Shown: positions 9,582 through 15,000 of the stretch, piece by piece
Position numbering within the stretch: position 1 is the first letter of the stretch
How the letters are laid out: every line of letters starts with the position of its first letter
Notes under the pieces: generated by a model
What the model saw: the letters and a program-made list of their open reading frames with translations, nothing else
What the model was told of the DNA's origin: nothing
Databases searched by the model: none
Source of the DNA: Nymphaea colorata
Taxonomy: Eukaryota > Streptophyta > Magnoliopsida > Nymphaeales > Nymphaeaceae
DNA: 15,000 bases
Reading direction: 5' to 3'
Assembly: GCF_008831285.2 (NCBI RefSeq)
Contig: NC_045149.1
Coordinates: forward strand, 16,921,035-16,936,034
Made by a program: the position numbers and the translations under genes

Positions 9582-9760
9582 TTTCTCACAGTTTAAAAGA
9601 TGTAAGATCGAGTAACAGAGTGAACAACTCGATCGGCACAGTGGGATCACCATACGAATTTCGTGGACTTATGAGGGGATTGTATTTGTCATGGCCGTGT
9701 CAATATACTGTTGACAGAGTTCATCCTTCTCACACAGGCTGGAGCAAGAACTATCGAGTT
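9582..9760 (-). promoter_or_regulatory. Putative pectinesterase leader and core promoter
   Basis: Immediately upstream of the 9581 start. On the gene strand a weak TATA-like CAGTATATTG lies at 9720-9711, about 130 bp before the ATG. The ATG at 9653 is in frame with the 9581 start and would add 24 residues if used. That extension is Cys/Ser-rich, and the signal-peptide-like start at 9581 is the better fit. Confidence 0.3.
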
Positions 9761-11549
9761 CAGAAAGGAACAGCTGCTTCTCTCACCTTCTACTTGAGAG
9801 CATATCTGTTCAAACAGTGCCGACTCTGGAAGGGGGAGGTACAGTTGGTGCTTCACCAGACCAAGTGTTAGCTGCATCTCGAACACCACAAACGCAGATA
9901 GAGTTGTTCGTCAAGTGAATTACCATGCAACGTGTTGCTTCAATGGTCGGAGCCTCGGAGGTGTAGTTCTGCCATTGGAAAACTTGTCGAGTGCACGCCA
10001 AAGAGTATTTTGTAGCACTTACGTATATCTGTTCATGCATATAGAAACAACAGAAGCGTTAATTAGCGCAAATTAATTGGTAAATTGAAAGGAGAAAGAA
10101 ATTGAAACTTGTTTTTCAATCTTATGTACAGCAGAAAAATGTGTTGCTTTATCTTGGTATATGCCACTATAAGGCATACTGTATACGCTCTATATATGCT
10201 TTGAAGAACACGATGATAAGTAGATCTCAATTTAGTTATGAAGATATTGGAAAGTGGAAAGAAGATGTTGATTTCAAAGGTTTCTTGAACGCCATCAAGG
10301 AAATGTTTTGACAATAGAATGGTGATTCACTTTAAGTTCGTAATAGAAGCAGCTAAGAGAAAAAAGAGAGACTGTATTCACACTTGTGACTCTGGACTTT
10401 CAATGGAATTTATGATTTACCCTTCCGTTTAACTTCTTTGGACAAGCAATTTCTCTATTCCATTTCTTCAGTGAGAGAAACTGAGTAAGGTGGCTGTCTC
10501 AGTTTTCTCACTACAGAATGGATCTGATAAAAGAAATTGCATGACCTTGGTTTCTTTGATTTGTTTTAACTATAATTTAATTGAACGCAAAATTATTCAA
10601 GGGCTTACGTGTTTGTCGTAAACGGTACTCTTCCTTTTCTGATCTCTCCAATAAAAGTTTCACTCTTGATGACAATGCCTTTGGAACTATCTCATATTAA
10701 TTCTACTTAAAAATGTCAGACAAGTTGAAGAAAATGACGGCGACGGCTAATTTTCTTTTCGTGTGGAAATAAAAAAAAAATACCACTCAACTTTTAAAAG
10801 GGAAATAAAGTAATAAACATTCATATCCTATATGATTTATTTTGTGGCAACCTCCTATTTTTCCGTTGATTGGTCGAACATAGGCATATACGATGAAAAC
10901 CGTACAATATAGCATGCTATTGTTCCAATTGTAAACTAAAATGAGGCTGTCATTGCAAATTTTCCCATTTAATTTTGTATATAAATAATAAATGAACCGA
11001 TCAAGCATATCGGAAGGGGTTGTTTGATTGACTGGTTCTCAGATATGTGGTTATTCTGAGACTTCGAGATCTTAAATCTTGAGATTTTATATTCATATCT
11101 TATAACAATTGTTGCAATATTTTTATCTTTATATACGTCACCTTTCCTAATGGCTACTGCTTGACGACTCGACCTGCAAAAGTGCAAATCCCGCAGCCGT
11201 GGATCCACGAAGTGGGATTGCCAGAATCGTGATCATGCTCATAAATATAAACTTTTGGAAAGCAAACTTTAGTGGAGTTCTTATATCATCAACTCTTATG
11301 TTTTAGTTTGTTTATTCAATCGCAACAGATTTATTAAGAGTGAGCGCTTATCATAAGTTTGCAATAGACATTGTTCGTGCGCTTTGGATTTGGTAAATTT
11401 ATTAATCTTGTAAGACATGATCCACATTTTTTGTTTAATGAAAGATTGTTTTTTGAATTACCAAACCCCGATATGCGTGGAGAATCTTTGCATTAGACCC
11501 GCAAACTTACAAGCATAAAAGCTTTGGGATCCGACCAGACGACACTAGG
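9761..11549. other. Gene-poor spacer between the pectinesterase and SAUR genes
   Basis: AT-rich spacer. No ORF with recognisable protein features, no tRNA or rRNA, and no clear transposon ends were seen. An open frame of 69 codons at 10102-10311 (plus) has no recognisable motif. The stretch probably holds distal promoter sequence of the pectinesterase. Confidence 0.6.
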
Positions 11550-11667
11550 GCGTGTTTCGTTAGAAAAACATCGTGTTCTTAGAACACATGTTGAAGGTAA
11601 CTTTTAAGAGTGTTTGGCCAGAAAAACATTGTGTTCTTAGAACACATGTTGAAGGTAACTTTTAAGA
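11550..11667. repeat. 58-bp tandem repeat (two copies) with a hairpin core
   Basis: Unit 1 is 11550-11607 and unit 2 is 11608-11665; the match fades just after 11667. Outside the first 12 bases, where four differ, the only difference is C/T at 11572/11630. Each unit holds GTGTTCT-T-AGAACAC, a 7-bp inverted repeat with a one-base centre, flanked by AACAT and ATGTT that extend the arms to 12 bp with one bulge. The unit starts GNGTGTTTNG, resembling terminal sequences often seen in plant MITEs, but no matching second terminus or target duplication was found. Confidence 0.85.
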
Positions 11668-11971
11668 ACATCATGCCACATTTTGTAGGGCTGCAAGATT
11701 AGCCATTAGTTTCTTGATATAATGAGTGATGATTATGATTTATGAACGCTAATCGCACAGAGGAGGGAATATGAAATTAAATAAGCGCCGGTGGCTCATG
11801 CCACATTTCCATTCCCACAGTCCAGAAAAGCTTCAAGCACACAATCTTCAACCAATTCATATCTTATACACAAAAAAGAAAATCCACAAAAGCGACACGA
11901 ATCGGAACCAGCCGAATCGGTTCTCTCAGAATCCTAGACACAACGATCAAGGAGAGCAGAGAAAAGAACCG
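11668..11971 (-). other. 3' flank of the SAUR gene
   Basis: AT-rich flank downstream of the SAUR stop at 11972, expected to hold the 3' UTR and polyadenylation region. An overlapping plus-strand frame (11771-12058) runs into the antisense of the SAUR coding region and looks fortuitous. No discrete motif can be assigned. Confidence 0.5.
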
Positions 11972-12526
11972 CTACCACGGATTCGTTGCGTGACGGCCGG
12001 TCAGCCGATGGCCGCCCACGGCCGACCTCCTCCTCCCCCTGGTCCGCCACTTGCCTGAGAACCTCTCTCCGGCGATCCTTTCCTGCACGCTCTTGAAGTA
12101 GGAGACATGGCAGGGGATGGTGATCCCGCCGGGCTGGCTGAAACCGTATTCCTCCACCGATTCCTTGAGCAGTTGGCCGAAGAGCGGGTGGTTGAAGTAG
12201 ATGACCGGGACGACGAACCGGCGTTGCTGGTCGCCCTCTTCGCCGACGTAGACCACCAGGTGGCCCTTGGGAGTCACCTCGCTGAACGTCTCTCCCTTCA
12301 TCGCCTTTTTCTCCGGTCCCCTTTCCTCCTTGTTCCAAGAAGCGGAACAACAAGAGAGACTCTTTCTGATGATACGCAACCCATTTCTTAATGTCTTCCC
12401 TTTCTGCTTCTTCGCTAGCAAAGATCCTTCTTCATCATCTTCCAACCTCGCATAAGATAAGGGCCTTGTTCTCGGACGTACCAATTTCCATAGCTTAAAA
12501 AATCTGCGACAAATCCTGATGCCCAT
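11972..12526 (-). CDS. SAUR family auxin-responsive protein (SAUR36-like), single exon, 184 aa
   Basis: Small auxin up RNA proteins are plant-specific. Several promote cell expansion by restraining PP2C.D phosphatases at the plasma membrane, and SAUR36-type members are linked to growth and leaf senescence. The SAUR core spans about residues 85-151: TPKGHLVVYVG, RRFVVPVIYFNHPLFGQLL, EEYGFSQPGGITIPC and YFKSVQERI. The N-terminal 80 residues are basic with a Glu/Asp patch (RLEDDEEGS), as in the longer SAUR36-like members. The C-terminal ~33 residues after the core are Arg/Gly-rich and longer than I would expect. The gene is intronless, as is typical. The ATG at 12526 gives the usual basic aromatic N terminus (RRFFKLWKLV). 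The coding region is GC-richer than its flanks. The family call is firm; the SAUR36 subclass is by resemblance only. Confidence 0.93.
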   Translation of the reverse strand: MGIRICRRFFKLWKLVRPRTRPLSYARLEDDEEGSLLAKKQKGKTLRNGLRIIRKSLSCCSASWNKEERGPEKKAMKGETFSEVTPKGHLVVYVGEEGDQQRRFVVPVIYFNHPLFGQLLKESVEEYGFSQPGGITIPCHVSYFKSVQERIAGERFSGKWRTRGRRRSAVGGHRLTGRHATNPW

Positions 12527-12735
12527 CTCAACGCAGTCGACGATCCACCAAGAGAGTCTAGTGAAGAAGGAACAGACTCACAGAGTCATGGAGAAGATGG
12601 TATCATGGAGGATAAGCAGTTTAGTTTCAGTAGAGAGAGAGAGAGAGAGAGAGAGGGTAATAGGGAATGGAAAAACTATTCCATTATTGTTGGTAATTGG
12701 CTTTGGCTGGGATTTTGTTGGGGAGGAGCTACCAT
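12527..12735 (-). promoter_or_regulatory. Predicted SAUR 5' leader with three tiny upstream ORFs
   Basis: If transcription starts about 30 bp below the TATA box at 12761-12770, the leader is about 210 nt. It then contains three upstream ATGs: 12684 (Met-Glu-stop, to 12676), 12606 (six codons then stop, to 12586) and 12589 (Met-Thr-Leu-stop, to 12578). The last two overlap in different frames. It also carries a CT dinucleotide run. The frames are read directly; the leader limits are inferred. Confidence 0.5.
12632..12655. repeat. (AG)12 microsatellite in the SAUR leader
   Basis: Twelve uninterrupted AG units, read as (CT)12 in the SAUR transcript direction, between the predicted start of transcription and the ATG. 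Likely variable in length between individuals. Confidence 0.92.
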
Positions 12736-12760
12736 CTTCTTCCTAGGGAGAGGCGGTGGG

Positions 12761-12770
12761 GCTTTTATAG
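12761..12770 (-). promoter_or_regulatory. TATA box of the SAUR gene
   Basis: On the gene strand the sequence is CTATAAAAGC, a near-consensus plant TATA box, 235 bp upstream of the ATG at 12526. Its GC-rich surroundings make it stand out. No perfect auxin response element (TGTCTC) was found nearby; a weak TGTCCG lies at 12901-12906. Confidence 0.65.
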
Positions 12771-14437
12771 GAGTGGTGGCGGCAGAATTGGGAGGACGAT
12801 GGAAGAAAGTGGCTGGTGAATGGTACCGTACCACGGGGTTCCAACAGGGGCAGGGTCCGATTGGGATGCTTCTTGGTTGCTTCCCGTTTGAGAGCTGTGT
12901 TGTCCGGGCGATCCAGGACGAATTAGTCCAAGATGGTGTAAGGTTCGTGTGGGTCAAAGTCTAAGTCGGACCTCGTCATCTCCCTCATTGTTCTTGGCAT
13001 CTTACCTTCATACTTCCCTTAACAAAAACTTGTGGCTGCTACTTGATCTGCTATAAATGAGTAAGGTAGCCGTATTCAATGTTCTTGATTTAGCACGACA
13101 TTCGAAGGAAAATTTCTTCGAGAAAAGGATTAAGGAAAAGTATGACTATTGCTTTTATGGTAATAGAAAGCAGCTGTTGTATACTTTTTGTTGGTAACTA
13201 AGGAAAAAGAAGAATAAAAACTCTATAAACGAATCTTGTTGAAACGTTCATAAGATTCAAACGCTTGGGAGGCGACTGATGAATTACCATTGATCTTTAA
13301 AACGATCTAAGATCTTAGGTCCTATGAATTTTCAAACCATTGATTTCTAACAAAGATTTGAATTCTTTGTTTGAAGGATGGAAGGATCAAGGCTTATATT
13401 CAAAACCGAACCTGATCCGTGTTCATTTGTGCTGCTGTTTTCCTTTGCCTGGGACCCAGGAATCATGCCAATGGCCAGAGCAGCCGCACCTTGTAACCTG
13501 TTGGTCCTACAAAATGACATTGAAGTTGGAAAGAAATAGGGCATTGAGAGCCTAGGCACATGCCTAGTTCGGTGAAAATTTGTCCATGCCTGCTTGCCAG
13601 CTCAAACCTAACAAACTATAAGCTTGACCCAGGTTCGCCCCACATGGCTAAAACCATCTAAGTCTTGTTTACCTTCTTCGTATTAGAAAATAAAACATCC
13701 TTATTTTTTTGGGTGAGCAGAATAAGTATTTCATCTTATCGTTCAAAATTTCTATCCAACCCACTGTCTTCAGAAAGTATAATGTTTGCTTTCAGTTGCT
13801 TGAGGTGCCACCCCACCATTCTTCAAATTTCTATAGAAATTGTTTATAGTTGAAAGCAGGTTCAAGTTGTTATCCCGAGGTTTTGTGTTCTCTTGGATAA
13901 AGGAAAAACTAGTACTCTTTGAAATGGGAGATCTAACAACTTTTTTTTTTTATATGTATAGCTGGTTTCCATTTACAGCCAAACCCTAGCTAGTGCATAA
14001 CTTCACATACCAAAGTGATGAGGTCTAGTTTTATTAACCAACAAGGGAAATGGGAAGAAAGAAAGGAGGGAACTAATTAATGCTTGAAGAATTTTTACAT
14101 GGGGAGGGTCTGATGGCAATAGCTGAACCAAGGACGCTTGCTTCACCTGGAAGAGTCTGAAACCTTGGAATGTAAAGATTTGTACATCGAAATCTTGTTT
14201 GAGAATATCCATTCCCCTCGTGAGTCTCAATGAAGCCATAAAGAGATTTCATATATAAAGTTTTAATTTTCTTTTGGGTCTGGACCCCGAGATTTGAAGA
14301 AGTGATGTGAAGCCAGGAAAAGAGTTTCCTGGTAATAATGATCGGTCTAAAGCAAACAACATTAAAACCAATTTGAATATGCAAAAACATCCTCCATCTT
14401 CATCACCATTGAAAACAGAACCAAGAAAGAGAAAAAA

Positions 14438-14462
14438 GAGAGAGAGGGAGAGAGAGAGAGAG
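14438..14462. repeat. Interrupted GA microsatellite
   Basis: GA units from 14438 to 14462, with one GGG interruption at 14446-14448. Confidence 0.85.
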
Positions 14463-14516
14463 TTGAAAATTCTAAAACAATGGTCATTTTGAAAAGAACA
14501 AAAATGTCCTTTTACC

Positions 14517-14534
14517 AAAAAAAAAAAAAAAAAG
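14517..14534. repeat. Poly(A) tract, 18 bp
   Basis: Eighteen consecutive A on the plus strand. No retroposed gene is recognisable upstream of it, so it is listed only as a homopolymer. Confidence 0.85.
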
Positions 14535-14660
14535 TCTTGGCAGTGACTTGGTGACATGTAAGGGGTCAACCATTGAAGAGAAGTCTCATCTAACCAAATT
14601 TTTATAACTTTTGTTGGCAAATGTCATTTTCTATTGCTTTAAGTTTAAACAAGGTTTATT

Positions 14661-14860
14661 AGCGGAGCTACACACACAGGCTGGTGTGGGCTTATTGAAC
14701 GTTTTATTAATACTCAAAATCATAAGATTGAAAATTATGCCCACACCAAACTTGGGCACTTGATTTAAGTGCCCTCAACCAAAAAATCATGTCTCGGCCA
14801 CCCGTGAGGATGAATTCTGAAGCTAGACCTTCGTGAGCCGGCCGGCTTGATACCCACCCC
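14661..14860. repeat. Degenerate repeat-like stretch with nested inverted repeats
   Basis: Two hairpin-type inverted repeats occur close together: GGTGTGGGC (14683-14691) with GCCCACACC (14739-14747), and GGGCACTT (14754-14761) with AAGTGCCC (14767-14774). The opening AGCGGAGCTACACACA resembles a motif I associate with plant transposon-derived sequence, but no terminal repeats or target duplication could be found. Class unknown. Confidence 0.35.
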
Positions 14861-15000
14861 CAGTCACAGGTTTAGGAATGAGAAGAAAAATTTGAAGACT
14901 GGCTTTAGTATAACCTTCAACGGAGCCGTTTCATCTTATTGTCCAAACAAGGTTGGAGAAAACCTTAAGTAACATATAAGTGGTAATGGTAGTGGTGGAG

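Larger units (their letters stand above)
12771..14640. other. SAUR upstream region and gene-poor spacer
   Basis: The first few hundred bases are probably SAUR promoter. Beyond that I see no supported gene. Small signals are a perfect 12-bp palindrome CTAAGATCTTAG (13307-13318) and an inverted repeat CTAGGCA-CA-TGCCTAG (13552-13567). A minus-strand frame at 14003-14239 has ordinary-looking composition but no recognisable family. It could be a fragment of a gene lying to the right, with low confidence. Confidence 0.5.

Noticed and set aside
9260-9589. Alternative minus-strand frame with a strongly hydrophobic start, which might be the true PME N terminus
   Set aside because: It begins with GTG rather than ATG and lacks the conserved CxQTPHPNLC motif, which lies in the other frame. 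Pyrimidine-rich DNA gives hydrophobic residues in any frame.
10102-10311. Plus-strand frame of 69 codons in the PME-SAUR spacer
   Set aside because: AT-rich, no recognisable motif, no promoter or homology that I can see; about chance length for a six-frame scan.
14003-14239. Minus-strand frame of 78 codons with ordinary amino-acid composition
   Set aside because: No family recognised and no splice-linked partner found. Kept only as a low-confidence possibility in the spacer note.

Overview
This is flowering-plant nuclear DNA. The evidence is GT-AG introns of about 0.1-1.25 kb, AT-rich introns and spacers around GC-richer exons, GA/CT microsatellites near gene starts, and three plant-type genes, all on the minus strand. 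No bacterial, organellar or viral gene was recognised. The species cannot be fixed from the sequence.

Positions 1-7030 hold the 5' part of a type 1 methionine aminopeptidase gene (MAP1A class). Ten coding exons can be joined by hand from the ATG at 5702 down to 70. They give 244 codons: the Cys/His zinc finger, the linker and the first half of the pita-bread catalytic fold. The remaining roughly 150 codons lie beyond the left edge. Introns carry a candidate small MULE-like element (557-1007), a 30-bp tandem repeat (2957-3016) and a diverged ~170-bp tandem duplication (4712-5078). Upstream lie a possible leader intron and a CT-rich leader/promoter.

Positions 7718-9581 hold a type I pectin methylesterase (PMEI pro-domain plus pectinesterase domain, one intron). 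It is broken twice in this sequence: one frame slip inside the PMEI domain and one exact 11-bp tandem duplication in exon 2. Everything else, including all catalytic motifs, is intact. It is therefore either a very young pseudogene or allele, or an assembly problem.

Positions 11972-12526 hold an intact single-exon SAUR gene (SAUR36-like). It has a well-placed TATA box, a CT-repeat leader and three tiny upstream ORFs. The spacers 9760-11970 and 12771-15000 hold no gene I can support. They contain a 58-bp tandem repeat with a hairpin core (11550-11667), simple repeats, and a degenerate repeat-like stretch near the right edge.

The three genes do not form a known functional cluster. MAP1A is a housekeeping N-terminal processing enzyme; PME and SAUR both belong to cell-wall and growth biology, but their adjacency is probably chance. 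I found no convincing new biological system. The most useful observations are the two PME lesions, the intronic element with its 9-bp flanking repeat, the tandem splice donor in MAP1A and the SAUR leader uORFs.
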